A stretch of 64,000 nt of DNA from positions 496,001 to 560,000 of the forward strand of contig NZ_VIWW01000001.1 in NCBI RefSeq assembly GCF_007829885.1, written 5' to 3'. The position numbers and the translations under genes are program-made. The notes below the pieces were generated by a model, which worked only from the letters and a program-made list of their open reading frames with translations, was not told the DNA's origin and did no database searches. How positions within the stretch are numbered: position 1 is the stretch's first letter; each line of letters begins with the position of its first letter. Shown here piece by piece: positions 38,636-48,036 of this stretch. Source of the stretch: Streptomyces brevispora. GTDB taxonomy: Bacteria > Actinomycetota > Actinomycetes > Streptomycetales > Streptomycetaceae.

Positions 38636-40437
38636 TCAGTGTTCGCCGGCCCCGATCCGGTCCAGTACGTCCGTGTACCGGGAGCGCCGGTCGGGCCGGG
38701 CGCGGGCGGCGGCGTGACGGAGTGCCGGAACCGCCGCCCTGCCCAGCTCGGCCAGTGCCTCGGCCGCCGCGCCGCGCACGACGGCGTGCGGGTGCCCGAG
38801 CAGCCCGGTGACCGCGGGGATCGCCGGCTCCCAGCCCGCCCGGCAGAGCGTCCGAAGTGCCATGCGCACCACGTCCGGCCGTGGGTCGTCCAGCAGTTGT
38901 TCGGTGTGGCGCAGATACGCCGTCCGCTCCAGCATCGCGCGCGCGGTGCGGTGGGCCCGCAGCCGCACTCCGGGCCGGGGGTGCGTCAGCAACTCGCCGA
39001 GCAGGTGCAGGAGATGCGGGTCGCGGTCCGGCTCGGGGCCGGGGTGCGCCTCGGCCAGTGCGGTGAGTGCCCGGCAGATCTGCTCGGGAGTGCCGGTCGC
39101 GGCCAGGTCCATCAGTTCCCGCCGGGTCGGACGTTGCCCCGGCGCGGCGGGAAGGGCCGCGTCGCGGTCGCGGAGTACCGCCAGTGCCGCCGCGTCCTGC
39201 CGTCCGGCGTCCGGCCCCCGCAACGGCCCCTCCACGAGGATCAGCCGGTCGGCGAGTTCGTGACGCCCTTCGGTACGCAGGCGGCGGCAGGTCCGCGTCA
39301 GCGCGGGGGTGCGCAGGAGCGGGCGGCCGGCAAGCAGGTCCAGGAACCCCCACGCCCCGGCGTCGAGGCGGTCGCCCAGTGCTTCGGCCAGCGCGTCGGC
39401 GGGATGGGCGCGCAACGCGTCCCCGACGGCCCGGGCCACGGCGGGCGGTGCGTGCTCCCACCACTCCAGCAGCAGCGGGACGAGCCGTTCCCGCTCCCCC
39501 GGATCGAGCCCCACGGCCGCACCTGCCACTTTGTCGCGCAGGATTCCGTCACCCCGGAGTTCGCTCTCGCCGATGTCTCCGAGCGCGTGGTCGAGGCCGG
39601 CCGCGGCGGGCAGGCCGACCCGGCCGTTCAGGTACGCGCGCAGCACGGCCAGGCGGGCCTCCGGCTCGGGCCACCGCGCCAGCGCCTCGGCGGCGGTCCG
39701 GCGTCGCCCCGCCTCCGCCGAGCCGAGCATGGCGAGCAGCCGCTCCCGCAGGGCCGCCGAACGCGGCTGGTCCAGGTCGTCGGCACGGACCCGGCGCGGT
39801 GGGGGCTCCGGCGCGCGGGCGGTCTCCGCGAGGGTCCAGGGCGGCGCGTCCAGGGGCTGGAGCCGTGTCATCCAGTCGATGAGGGCGGCCCGGACCCCGG
39901 GGTCGGCGCCGCGGTGGGCCTCGATGAGGGCGGCCAGCCGGTCCCGCGAGGAAACCGTGCCGTCGTCCGTGCGGCGGAAGTCCGCCAGTGCGTCCGGTAC
40001 CCGGACCGCGTCGGCCAGCGCGGACCGCCAGGCCCGGACCGCATCGGACACGGGTGCGGCGACGGGCCCTGGCTCCGGTACGGCGAAGGCCTCCCGGAGC
40101 ACGGCGGTCGCGGCCCGCCAGGGAGCACATCGGCGCGCAGCCAGGCGATCCGTACCGTTGCCGGCAGGTGCCCGGCCGTGCGCCACGGGGGCCGGGGGCG
40201 GCCCGTCCATCGGTGGCCGAGCCGCTCGTAGAGCCCGGCCAGGAGGAGATCAGCCTCCGGGAGTCCGGTGAGGGACACGGGCAGCAGTGCGGCGAGTGCG
40301 TCCGTCCGCCCGTCGTCGGGGGGGCACGCGGTGACGAGCTCGGCCAGCCGGACCAGTGCCGTGTGACGCTGCCCGGGGTCCTCGTTCGTGAGCTGTCGGC
40401 CCAGGGCGTGGAACTCTTCGTCGACCGGCGTCCGCAT
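38636..40437 (-). pseudogene. HEAT/Armadillo-type repeat protein with a frameshift
   Basis: Two overlapping frames make one 600-residue helical-repeat protein. Codons from 40437 (MRTPVDEEFHALGRQLTNE..., ending RIAWLRADVLP) continue, in another frame from about 40120, as WRAATAVLREAFAVPEPGP... to the TGA at 38636. One missing base near 40120 joins them, and the repaired length (1803) is divisible by three. Repeats such as DDPRPDVVRMALRTLCRAG and LGHPHAVVRGAAAEALAELG are HEAT-like. Likely a scaffold protein, function unknown. Either a broken gene or a sequencing error. Confidence 0.75.
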
Positions 40438-40500
40438 CGTCGGATGCTAGCCGGGTGCTCCGCGGCTCCACCAACGCGTTTCGGGCCCGCGCCTCCCGGC

Positions 40501-40665
40501 TCAGTAGCCGCCGTACGGTACGTGGTCGGCCAGCGCCAGGTCGCGGGCGAAGGCCCGCACCCGCAGCAGGCACCGTGCGAGGACCCGGACGGTCCTCGGG
40601 CGGTGCGGCCCGTAGGCCACGCGCCACAGGGCGGGGACACGCGTCGATGTCTGGATGTGCGCCAT
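40501..40665 (-). CDS. Small Arg-rich protein, divergent from the LysR gene
   Basis: 54 codons: MAHIQTSTRVPALWRVAYGP then HRPRTVRVLARCLLRVRAFARDLALADHVPYGGY. Highly basic, with regular R/L alternation suggesting an amphipathic helix. Lies back-to-back with the LysR start 75 bases away, a position where LysR targets often lie. No ribosome-binding site stands out. Marginal; needs a conservation check. Confidence 0.35.
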   Translation of the reverse strand: MAHIQTSTRVPALWRVAYGPHRPRTVRVLARCLLRVRAFARDLALADHVPYGGY

Positions 40666-40739
40666 GTATCCAGCGTGGCCCCGCCCGCCGGTTCGGTCCA
40701 ACAGATGGTTTCACTGGCTGCGATCACTACCGTGGATGG

Positions 40740-41616
40740 GTGGAGATTCGTCAGCTCCGCCACTTCATGGGCGGTGATCACACACGGCAGCTTCACCGCC
40801 GCCGCCCGCGCCGAACTGATCGTGCAGTCCGCGAGCACGTCCGTGCGCAAGCGCGAACGGGAGCTGGGCGCCGATCTGTTCGACCGCACCGGCCGCCGGG
40901 TGGTGCTGACCGAGGCGGGCCGGGCGCTGCTGCCGTCGGCCCGGACGGTGCTCGCCGGGACGGACGCGGCGCGCGACGCGGTGGCCGCCGTGTCGGCCCT
41001 GGCCACCGGCCGGGTGCGGATCGGCACGATCCAGACGCTGGCCTGTGTGGATCTGGCCGCCGAACCGGCCGCGTTCCACCGGCTGTGGCCCGGGGTGCAG
41101 ATCTCCCTGCGCGAGGCGACGACCCCGGAGCTGCTGGCGGGGCTGCTCGCCGGTGAGCTGGACCTCGGCCATCTGGCGCCGGACGCCGCCGGACTGCCGG
41201 ACGGCCTCGTGGCGTTCGCCTCCTGGCAGGAGGACCTGGTGCTGATCACCGCCCCCGGTCACCGGCTGGCGACGGCCGGGCGCACCCTGATCGAGGACCT
41301 CGCCGGGGAGCCGTTCGTGGACTTCCGGGCCGGTACCGGTCTGGAGACGGCGGTGCAGCGGCTGGCCGCGCACTGCGGTCTGGAGCGCCGGATCACCTGC
41401 GACGTCACCCAGATCCGGCTGCTCGTGGACCTCGTGCGGGCGGGCATCGGCGTGGCGATCCTGCCCCGTCGGATCGGTGAGGACGCCGGGCTGCCGTGCG
41501 TGAGCATCCGGCAGCCGGAGCCGGGCCGGACGGTGGTGCCGGCGGGCCGGAGCCCCCGGCCGCGCAACCCGGCGGCGGGGGCGCTGCTGGACCGGCTGGC
41601 AGGTGGCGGGTCCTGA
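40740..41616 (+). pseudogene. LysR-family regulator with frameshifted HTH
   Basis: GTG GAG ATT CGT starts as MEIRQLRHFM, the usual LysR opening. One extra G in the GGG at 40769-40771 then shifts the frame. In the other frame AVITHGSFTAAARAELIVQSAS-TSVRKRERELGADLFDRTG follows, with one codon (Leu) lost inside the recognition helix region, as judged from the family pattern. The effector domain to the TGA at 41614 is full length. With a shifted and shortened DNA-binding domain, the protein is probably non-functional. Confidence 0.75.
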
Positions 41617-41635
41617 ACGGCGGCCGCGCGGCGCC

Positions 41636-42199
41636 TCAGCGACGCCGGTCCCGGTCGCCTCCCGCCCCGGCCCATTCGTGCCGCAGCAGTCCGAAGATCA
41701 GCTCGTCGACGCGCCGTCCGTCGCGTTGGACGCTCTCGCGCATGACGCCCTCGCGCACGAAGCCCGCGCCTTCGAGCATCCGCACGGAGCGTGGGTTGTC
41801 GGCGAAGACCTCCGCGGTGATCCGGTCGAGGCCGAGCACGTCGAACGCATGGTCGACCGCTTGCACCACTGCCGTACGCCCGTGGCCGCGTCCCCACAGG
41901 TCCTTCTCCCCGATGACGATGCCGAGCCGGCACCGGCGGTGGGCGCGTTCGATGAGTGCCAGGTGGAGGAAGCCGATGGGCTCCGCGCGGCCGGCCAGCC
42001 CGATCGCGAGGTGGACGGTCCCGTGGCTGGGACGCATCCACCGCTCCAGGGTCGCGGCGACCTCCTCGCGGGTGAACGAGTGCGTCCCGCCGTCGCTGAG
42101 CCGCCGGATCTCGGTGTCGTTCTTCCAGCGCAGCAGCGCTTCGAGGCTCGCCGGCGTGTGGGGCCGCAGCTCGACGACCTCGGCAGCGCCCCCGGACAC
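41636..42199 (-). CDS. GNAT-family N-acetyltransferase
   Basis: 187 residues from GTG 42199; a GTG at 42214 adds five residues. LRPHTPASLEALLRWKNDTEIRRLS at the front, then acetyl-CoA site GIVIGEKDLWGRGHGRTAVVQAVDHAF (RGxG/A) and ITAEVFADNPRSVRMLEGAGFVREGVMRESV. RimJ/RimL-like, acetylating a protein N-terminus or a small amine. Convergent with the LysR remnant, gap 19 bases. Confidence 0.82.
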   Translation of the reverse strand: MSGGAAEVVELRPHTPASLEALLRWKNDTEIRRLSDGGTHSFTREEVAATLERWMRPSHGTVHLAIGLAGRAEPIGFLHLALIERAHRRCRLGIVIGEKDLWGRGHGRTAVVQAVDHAFDVLGLDRITAEVFADNPRSVRMLEGAGFVREGVMRESVQRDGRRVDELIFGLLRHEWAGAGGDRDRRR

Positions 42200-42230
42200 C
42201 GTTCCCTCCCTCACCGTCTCTGCCGCCTCC

Positions 42231-42824
42231 CTACGGCCGCAGCGCGCGCAGCAGCAGGTCGGCGAGGTGGTCGGCGACCTCCTGCTGGCTGAGCGGGCCG
42301 TCCGGCCGGTACCAGGTGGACAGGTGGTGGACCGAGCCGAAGTGGTAGTCGACGATCAGGTCCGCCGGGGTGGCCGTGGAGAACACCCCGCTGCGCTGTC
42401 CCTCTTCCACCAGGGCCCGGAAGCGCTCGTGGTAGCGGCGCCGCTCCATCCGTACCTGCTTGTTCTTCTCCGGGCTCAGGTGGTGCATGGAGCGGAAGAA
42501 GATCGAGGCGTCGTCGAGGTTCTCGATGGTGGTGACGACCACGTCGGCCGCGGCGTCGCGCAGCCGCTGCTCCACGGGTGCGTCGGCGTCCGCGAAGGCG
42601 TCGAGGCGCTCCTGCTGGAGCCGCAGCACCCGGGCGTAGACCTCCTGGAGGAGGTCCTCCTTGGAGCCGAAGTAGTGGTAGAGCGCGCCCTTGGTGACGC
42701 CGGCCGCCTCGACGATCTCCTGGACCGAGGTGCGGTCGTACCCCTGCTCGGCGAAGAGCCGGGTGGCGGCGGCCAGCAGCCGCTGCGGAACGGGGGTACC
42801 GCTCCCGTCCGTCGCCTTGGCCAT
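42231..42824 (-). CDS. TetR-family regulator (last gene of the SDR/acyl-CoA ligase operon)
   Basis: 197 residues. HTH: RLLAAATRLFAEQGYDRTSVQEIVEAAGVTKGALYHYFGSKEDLLQEVYARV. The C-terminal ligand domain is helical. ATG at 42824 follows AAGGTGGCGGCT. Lies 38 bases after the ligase stop in one direction with SDR and ligase, so it is probably co-transcribed. It is the best candidate for the protein that binds CATACCGACYGGT sites at 44586 and 36282 (inference). Confidence 0.85.
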   Translation of the reverse strand: MAKATDGSGTPVPQRLLAAATRLFAEQGYDRTSVQEIVEAAGVTKGALYHYFGSKEDLLQEVYARVLRLQQERLDAFADADAPVEQRLRDAAADVVVTTIENLDDASIFFRSMHHLSPEKNKQVRMERRRYHERFRALVEEGQRSGVFSTATPADLIVDYHFGSVHHLSTWYRPDGPLSQQEVADHLADLLLRALRP

Positions 42825-42853
42825 AGCCGCCACCTTCCTTCCGTGCGGTGCGT

Positions 42854-42863
42854 GAACCGGTTC
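42854..42863. promoter_or_regulatory. GAACCGGTTC palindrome before the TetR gene
   Basis: Perfect 10-bp palindrome touching the ligase stop codon, 30 bases before the TetR start at 42824. A possible internal operator for the regulator alone. Ten bases could also arise by chance in GC-rich DNA. Confidence 0.3.
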
Positions 42864-43786
42864 TAGCGGGGTGAACGCAGTTCCCGCCTGAGGATCTTCC
42901 CACTTGCCGTCTTGGGAAGTTCGGTCAGGATCTCGACCTCGCGCGGGTACTTGTACGCGGCGAGCCGTTCCTTGCAGTACGCGGCCAGTTCGTCCGGTTC
43001 GACGCGGGAGCCGGGCCGCAGGCTGACGTAGGCGCGGACCGTTTCGCCCCGGTAGGCGTCGGGGACGCCCACGACCGCCGCCTCGCGGACGGCGCGGTGG
43101 GTGTAGAGGACGTCCTCGACCTCGCGCGGCCAGACCTTGAAGCCGGAGGCGTTGATCATGTCCTTCTTGCGGTCGACGACGTAGAGCCAGCCCTCGCGGT
43201 CCATGAAGCCGATGTCGCCGGTGCGCAGTTCGCCGTCGGGGAAGGCGGCGTCGTCGGCCGCGGGCAGCCGTTCGAAGTTCAGCACCCGCTCGTCGTTCTT
43301 CGTCTGGAAGTCCAGCTCGCAGGCGGTGACGGCGATCCGGACGGCCGGGGCTGCCGCCGCGGTGTCCCGCAGGTAGGCCTCCCAGGCGCGGTCCGAGCAG
43401 ATGAGCGCGGTGACCTCGGCGTCCTTCAGCACATGGCCGACCTCACCGGACTTGTACATCGGGTTGAGGGGTACGACCGTCGCCCCGGCCTTCCAGGCGC
43501 CGAGCAGGGCGAGGACGAACTGCGGCGAGTTCTGCAGCATGATCGCGACCCGGTCGCCGCGCTCCAGACCCCGGACGGCGAGGTGGCCGGCCACGGAGTC
43601 GGAGAGCGCGTCGGTCTCGCGGTAGGTGAGGCACCCGTCGAAGTAGGCCAGCGCCGGGTGGTCCGGGGCGCGGGCCACCGATTCCCGGAAGGCGTGCACC
43701 AGGGTGGCGGCCGGGTGGACGGAGACCCGCTGGGCCTCGCTGAGCAGCGGGAGCCAGGGCTTCGCCGCGTAGATCGACTCGGTCAT
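42863..43786 (-). pseudogene. Acyl-CoA ligase with in-frame loss of its adenylation core
   Basis: 307 codons, whereas this ligase family has about 520-550. Residues 1-178 (MTESIYAAKPWLPLLSEAQR to NFERLPAADDA) are the first part of the N-terminal domain. At about 43250 they join AFPDGELRTGDIGFMDREGWLYVVDRKKDM and the complete C-terminal lid with PKTASGKILRREL. Missing are the P-loop SGTTGxPKG, the substrate pocket and YGxTE. The frame is kept and the reading frame and operon are otherwise neat. The protein cannot make acyl-adenylate by the known mechanism. Confidence 0.8.
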
Positions 43787-44547
43787 GCGCCGGTCTCCTC
43801 CCACTTCTGCTGGAGGTGGTTCATGCTGCCGAGCCAGTGGTCGGTGTCCTTGGCGCGGGCCCGGTAGTACCCGGCGACCTCCGGGTGCGGCAGGACGAGG
43901 AAGCGGTCCTCGGCCATGGCCGCGAAGAGCGCGTCGGCGACGTCCTCCGGCTCGATGGCGCTGGGGGCGAGCACGAGCTCCCCGGCCGATCCCGCGGCGG
44001 TCAGCATGTCCGTACGCACGCCCTGCGGGCAGATCGCGTGAACCTTGACGCCGCGGTGGCCGTAGGTGAGTGCGAGCCACTCCGCGAAGGCGACCACGCC
44101 GTGCTTGGTGACGCTGTACGGCGCCGCGCCGATCATCGTGAGCAGTCCGGCGGCCGAAGCGGTGGAGACGAACCTGCCGCTGCCGCGCTCCAGCCAGTCC
44201 GGGAGCAGCGCCCTGGCCGCGCGGACGTGGGCCATCACATTGACGTCCCAGGCGGCGGCCCAGACCTCCTCGTCGGCGAAGACGTCACCGGGCGAGGCGA
44301 GGCCCGCGTTGGCGCAGTAGACGTCCACGGTGCCGTCCAGGGCGTCCCGGGCGGCGTCGACGATCCGCGAGGCGTCCCCGGCGACGGCCACGGCGCCGAT
44401 CTCCTCGGCGAGCGCCGCGATCCTGCCCTCGTCGAGGTCGTTGACCACGACCCGTGCGCCCTCGGCGGCGAACCTGCGGGCCAGGGCGGCTCCGATGCCG
44501 CCTCCGGCCCCCGTGACCACTACGCCCGCGCCCTGCACCGTACTCAT
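43783..44547 (-). CDS. SDR oxidoreductase (first gene of the acyl-CoA ligase operon)
   Basis: 254 residues. NAD(P) motif VVVTGAGGGIGAALARRFAAEG, NAGLASPG, catalytic Ser in GRFVSTASAAGLL and YSVTK (YxxxK). Extended C-terminus EDRFLVLPHPEVAGYYRARAKDTDHWLGSMNHLQQKW is typical of acyl-CoA-linked SDRs. Its stop overlaps the ligase start (ATGA). An operator matching the kinase operon's lies 39 bases upstream. Confidence 0.88.
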   Translation of the reverse strand: MSTVQGAGVVVTGAGGGIGAALARRFAAEGARVVVNDLDEGRIAALAEEIGAVAVAGDASRIVDAARDALDGTVDVYCANAGLASPGDVFADEEVWAAAWDVNVMAHVRAARALLPDWLERGSGRFVSTASAAGLLTMIGAAPYSVTKHGVVAFAEWLALTYGHRGVKVHAICPQGVRTDMLTAAGSAGELVLAPSAIEPEDVADALFAAMAEDRFLVLPHPEVAGYYRARAKDTDHWLGSMNHLQQKWEETGA

Positions 44548-44585
44548 CGGTCCCGCCTCTCTCAGCCGACTGCACCAGCAGACTA

Positions 44586-44603
44586 ACCAGTCGGTATGTC
44601 GTC
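44586..44603. promoter_or_regulatory. Operator matching the kinase/acyl-CoA dehydrogenase site
   Basis: Read on the minus strand, GACGACATACCGACTGGT is identical over 18 bases to 36282-36299 and similarly placed (39 against 47 bases before the start). It belongs to the SDR operon at 44547. The divergent namZ gene may share it. Confidence 0.75.
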
Positions 44604-44731
44604 GGGGAAGAGACTGACGCCACCCATGCGTCGCTCCCGTCACATCCGTCACGTCCGGCTCGTTCCCTGCGGCCCGTGTGCGCGCTAGCGTGCGTGGCCA
44701 TGACAGACGTCGCGATCTTGGAGGTATCCGA

Positions 44732-46033
44732 ATGAGCCTGACCAGACGTGGTTTGCTGACCGCCGGCAGTGCCGTGGGAGCCCTCGCGGCGACGGCCGCG
44801 GCGGCCGGACCCGCAGCGGCCCGCCCCTCGCAGGGCAACGAACAGGGCCATGGGCACGGCAACGGGCAGGGGGGCGGCCACGGCCGGTTCCGTACCGGCT
44901 TCGACCGGCTCTCGGCGGACGGCTACGCGATACTGAAGGGCCAACGGGTCGGCGTCGTCACCAACCCGACCGGGGTCACCTCCGACGTCCGCCACATCGT
45001 CGATGTGATGCACCCGGACGGGCGGGTGAACCTGACGGCCGTCTTCGGCCCGGAGCACGGCTTCCGCGGCACCGCGCAGGCGGGCGGCTCCGAGGGCCGG
45101 TACGACGACCCGGCGACCGGCCTTCCGGTCTACGACACGTACCTCAAGAGCGGGCAGCAGCTCGCCGACGTCTTCACGGCATCCGGCGTCGACACGATCG
45201 TGTTCGACATCCAGGACGCGGGCGCCCGCTTCTACACGTACATCTGGACGCTGTACGACTGCATGGAGGCGGCGGCCCTCGCGGGCAAGAAGTTCGTCGT
45301 CCTGGACCGGCCCAACCCGGTGTCCGGGCGGGCGGCGCTCGGGCCGGTCCTCGATCCGGCGTTCGGCACCTTCGTGGGCCGCCGGGAGATCGCCCAGGCG
45401 CACGGCATGACGGTCACCGAACTCGCCCTGCTGTTCAACGGGGAGTTCCTGGCCGACCGTCCGGCCGAGCTGGAGATCGTGAAGATGTCGGGGTGGTCGC
45501 GCTCGGACTTCTTCGACGCGAGCGGGCTGCCGTGGGTGCCGCCGAGCCCCAACATGCCGACGCCCGACACGGCGCTGGTCTACTCGGGCACCTGCCTCTT
45601 CGAGGGCACGAACCTCTCCGAGGGGCGCGGCACCACGCGGCCGTTCGAGCTGCTCGGCGCGGAGGGCATCGACCACACGTGGGCGGCCGCCGCGAACGCG
45701 CTCGACCTGCCCGGGGTGGCGTTCCGCGAGGCGTACTTCGCGCCGACGTTCTCCAAGTTCGTGGGCAAGACGGTCGGCGGCGTGCAGGTGCACGTGCAGG
45801 ACCGGGAGGTCTTCGACCCGGTGCGCACCGGGATCGCGCTGCTGGTGACGGCGAAGCAGACCTGGAGCGGGTTCGCCTGGCGGCCGGACAACTGGATCGA
45901 CAAGCTCACCGGCAACACCCGGGTCCGCACGATGATCGACGCGGGTGCGGACACGGATGAGGTCGTGGGGGCGTGGTCGAAGGATCTCGCCGCGTTCCGT
46001 TCCGTGCGCAAGCGGTATCTCCAGTACCGGTGA
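44732..46033 (+). CDS. namZ: Exo-beta-N-acetylmuramidase NamZ (DUF1343, GH171)
   Basis: 433 residues. Tat-type signal LTRRGLLTAGSAVGALAATAAAA (about 3-28), a His/Gly-rich linker, then DUF1343. GQRVGVVTNPTGV, AVFGPEHGFRGTAQAG, FDIQDAGARFYTYIWTLYDCM, NPVSG, PSPNMPTPDTALVYSGTCLFEGTNLSEGRGTTRPFEL are its signatures. Cleaves terminal N-acetylmuramic acid from peptidoglycan fragments, outside the cell. RBS GGAGGTATCCGA. Confidence 0.88.
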   Translation: MSLTRRGLLTAGSAVGALAATAAAAGPAAARPSQGNEQGHGHGNGQGGGHGRFRTGFDRLSADGYAILKGQRVGVVTNPTGVTSDVRHIVDVMHPDGRVNLTAVFGPEHGFRGTAQAGGSEGRYDDPATGLPVYDTYLKSGQQLADVFTASGVDTIVFDIQDAGARFYTYIWTLYDCMEAAALAGKKFVVLDRPNPVSGRAALGPVLDPAFGTFVGRREIAQAHGMTVTELALLFNGEFLADRPAELEIVKMSGWSRSDFFDASGLPWVPPSPNMPTPDTALVYSGTCLFEGTNLSEGRGTTRPFELLGAEGIDHTWAAAANALDLPGVAFREAYFAPTFSKFVGKTVGGVQVHVQDREVFDPVRTGIALLVTAKQTWSGFAWRPDNWIDKLTGNTRVRTMIDAGADTDEVVGAWSKDLAAFRSVRKRYLQYR

Positions 46034-46038
46034 GACGT

Positions 46039-46072
46039 GCCGGGCGGGCCCGGGAGTTCGGGCCCGCCCGGC
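46039..46072 (+). terminator. namZ terminator
   Basis: Perfect 14-bp stem (46039-46052 with 46059-46072), loop GGAGTT, five bases after the stop. It also stops any transcription leaving the acylase remnant on the other strand. Confidence 0.85.
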
Positions 46073-46110
46073 GAACCGGTTCCGTCCTCACGCACCGGAC
46101 GGGCCGGAAC

Positions 46111-46560
46111 TCAGCGATGGGCCGGGGACTCCACCACCTGTTGGTACGTGGGACGGTTCTGCCAGTGGATCGCCTTCTGCGTGATCCCGCCCAGCGCCCG
46201 GTGGATGATCGAGTCGGTGCACCACTGCTCGCCGGCCTTGCAGTTGTCGTCCGCCGGGTACACCTCCGCCGCCGGTACCGCCGCCGCCCGCTTCAGCGAG
46301 GACAGCAGCGCCGCGCGGCAGCTGCTCAGATCGCCGTTGCCGCAGTAGGTCCTGGCCAGCGGCCCCTTGACCGGCTGTCCCAGCACCTGGCGCAGGTCCT
46401 TGTCGGCGAAGCCCCACCAGCCGGAGACCAGCAGGGCGTTGGACATGCGGGGCTTCCGGGCGCCGGAGCCGGAGCCGGGGAGCGAGCCCTCCGGTATGAC
46501 CTCGTCGTCGTAGATGCCCTGCGCCGCCTTGAGCCCGGCCGGCGCCTCGACCGGGGCACT
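46111..46560 (-). pseudogene. Penicillin acylase family remnant (C-terminal 149 codons)
   Basis: The frame from about 46560 reads APVEAPAGLKAAQGIYDDEV then MSNALLVSGWWGFADKDLRQVLG to the TGA at 46111, with cysteines CGNGDLSSC and C-x8-C. It resembles the far C-terminus of long penicillin-amidase-family proteins (about 900 residues). A TGA lies in frame just upstream of 46560, and the Ser nucleophile region is missing. The 5' five-sixths was lost, probably where the upstream locus now begins. Confidence 0.7.
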
Positions 46561-46687
46561 TGACGATCAGTCATCTCACGCATTGGACGACCGCACCCTT
46601 GGATGGAGCCGATCCGGGCAGTTGTACGTCTATTCACCGACGCCGAAGTTCGGGCGACGGAGTACGAGCGACGGAGGTGGCAGCGCA

Positions 46688-47299
46688 ATGGCCGGTTTCC
46701 GGAGTCTTGCGAGACAGGTCCGCGATCCGCGGAGCGACCTGGCACTGCGGCGGTACTCGCTGCGCAAGTGCCTGGAACGCTTCGCCCCTTACGGACACCG
46801 GGCGACCTGGGATCACCTGTGCGCCCGGCACGGAATCGGGCCCGAGGACCGGGCCCCCGACCCGGTGCGGCTGATACGCGCACTGGAGGAGCTGGAGACG
46901 GCCCGCGCGGTCTGGCTGGGCTACGAGGCGGGGTTCGCCGAGCGCCGCCGCCGGGAGAAGCACGACGGGCTGCGCCGGCCGGGCGCGTTCGACGACTGGC
47001 ACCGGCGCACCTGGGGCGGGAACGGGGTCGCCCGGTGCGACGACCCGGCCGTCCACCCGGCGGCGCCGCTCGCCGAGGTCCTGGTCCGGCTGATCTCCGC
47101 CCTGGAGTCGGAGCCGGGCACCGGCTGCCCGGTGTGCGCACAGGCCAGGATCGCCTGGCGGCAGGACCTGGACAGCGAGCCGTGGTCCGGCCCGGTCTGC
47201 ACCGGGTGCGGGATCGTGGTGCCGCGGTCTGTGCTCACCCAGGCGGCGCTGGCGAAAGCCCGGCGGACCCGGCTCGGCCACCTGGCATCGGCGGCCTGA
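46688..47299 (+). CDS. Conserved Streptomyces-type protein with a zinc-ribbon-like C-terminus
   Basis: 203 residues. The N-terminal 140 residues are helical and basic (RDPRSDLALRRYSLRKCLERFAPYGHRATWDHLCARHG). The C-terminal part has GCPVCAQARIAW and CTGCGIVVPRS, two CxxC pairs likely to bind one zinc. No catalytic motif seen. ATG 46688 after GGAGGTGGCAG. Function unknown. It begins 127 bases from the acylase remnant. Confidence 0.7.
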   Translation: MAGFRSLARQVRDPRSDLALRRYSLRKCLERFAPYGHRATWDHLCARHGIGPEDRAPDPVRLIRALEELETARAVWLGYEAGFAERRRREKHDGLRRPGAFDDWHRRTWGGNGVARCDDPAVHPAAPLAEVLVRLISALESEPGTGCPVCAQARIAWRQDLDSEPWSGPVCTGCGIVVPRSVLTQAALAKARRTRLGHLASAA

Positions 47300-47359
47300 G
47301 GAACGGAGCGGCCCGCCCGGCGTCCGTCGACGTACGGCTGCCGGACGGGCAACACACCT

Positions 47360-47902
47360 TCATCGGCCGGACCCCTCGGTGCCCTCCCGGGGACCGCTCC
47401 GCGACCCCGCATGCCCGGCCTTGCTCTCCGTGCCCCGGTGCTCCGCGACCTTGCCCGGCATCAGACGCGAGCCGCTGATCCGCTCACCGGTGATGTCGTT
47501 CGGGTTGGAGAGCACACAGTTCTCCAGCGACAGGCAGCCGCAGCCGATGCAGTCGGTGAGATGGTCGCGCAACCGCGCCAACTGCTCGATCCGCCCGTCC
47601 AGCTCCGAGCGCCATGCCTCGGAGAGCCGCGCCCAGTCGTCGCGGTTCGGGGTGCGCTCCTCCGGGAGTTGGGCCAGCGCGTCCCGGATGGTGGCGAGCG
47701 GGATCCCGACCCGCTGCGCCGCGCGGACGAAGGCGACCCGGCGCAGCGCGTCCCTGCTGTAGCGGCGCTGGTTGCCACTGGTGCGGCGGCTGCCGATCAG
47801 GCCCTTGGCCTCGTAGAAGTGCAGGGCCGAGACTGCGGCGCCGCTGCGGGCGGAGAGCTGACCGACGGTGAGTTCATGGAGCGTCTGTGGGATCTGAGGC
47901 AC
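47360..47902 (-). CDS. soxR: SoxR redox-sensing regulator (MerR family)
   Basis: 180 residues. MerR-type HTH at 10-55 ([39 protein letters not shown]). The [2Fe-2S] cysteines C118, C121, C123 and C129 lie in [13 protein letters not shown]. Senses redox-active compounds and activates target promoters. GTG at 47902 ([10 protein letters not shown]) follows CGAGGG. In Streptomyces SoxR responds to endogenous redox-active antibiotics; its targets are not in the window. Confidence 0.9.
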   Translation of the reverse strand: MPQIPQTLHELTVGQLSARSGAAVSALHFYEAKGLIGSRRTSGNQRRYSRDALRRVAFVRAAQRVGIPLATIRDALAQLPEERTPNRDDWARLSEAWRSELDGRIEQLARLRDHLTDCIGCGCLSLENCVLSNPNDITGERISGSRLMPGKVAEHRGTESKAGHAGSRSGPREGTEGSGR

Positions 47903-47969
47903 CCCTCGAACCCTACGCGGCCCGGTCCCGGCCGGTCCGTCGTTGACAGGAACGCGCCCGCGAACCATG

Positions 47970-47985
47970 CTGAGCAAGCGCTTAG
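47970..47985. promoter_or_regulatory. TetR-type operator before maoC
   Basis: CTGAGCAAGCGCTTAG, an imperfect palindrome (CTNAGC...GCTNAG), 51 bases before the maoC start. Exactly the same 16 bases occur at 49302-49317 before the TetR gene. This points to TetR 48631 as the common repressor. Confidence 0.75.
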
Positions 47986-48036
47986 ACAGGCGCTGCCACG
48001 GGTGGCCGAGAGAGCGGGAAGGCAGGGACCAGGGAC

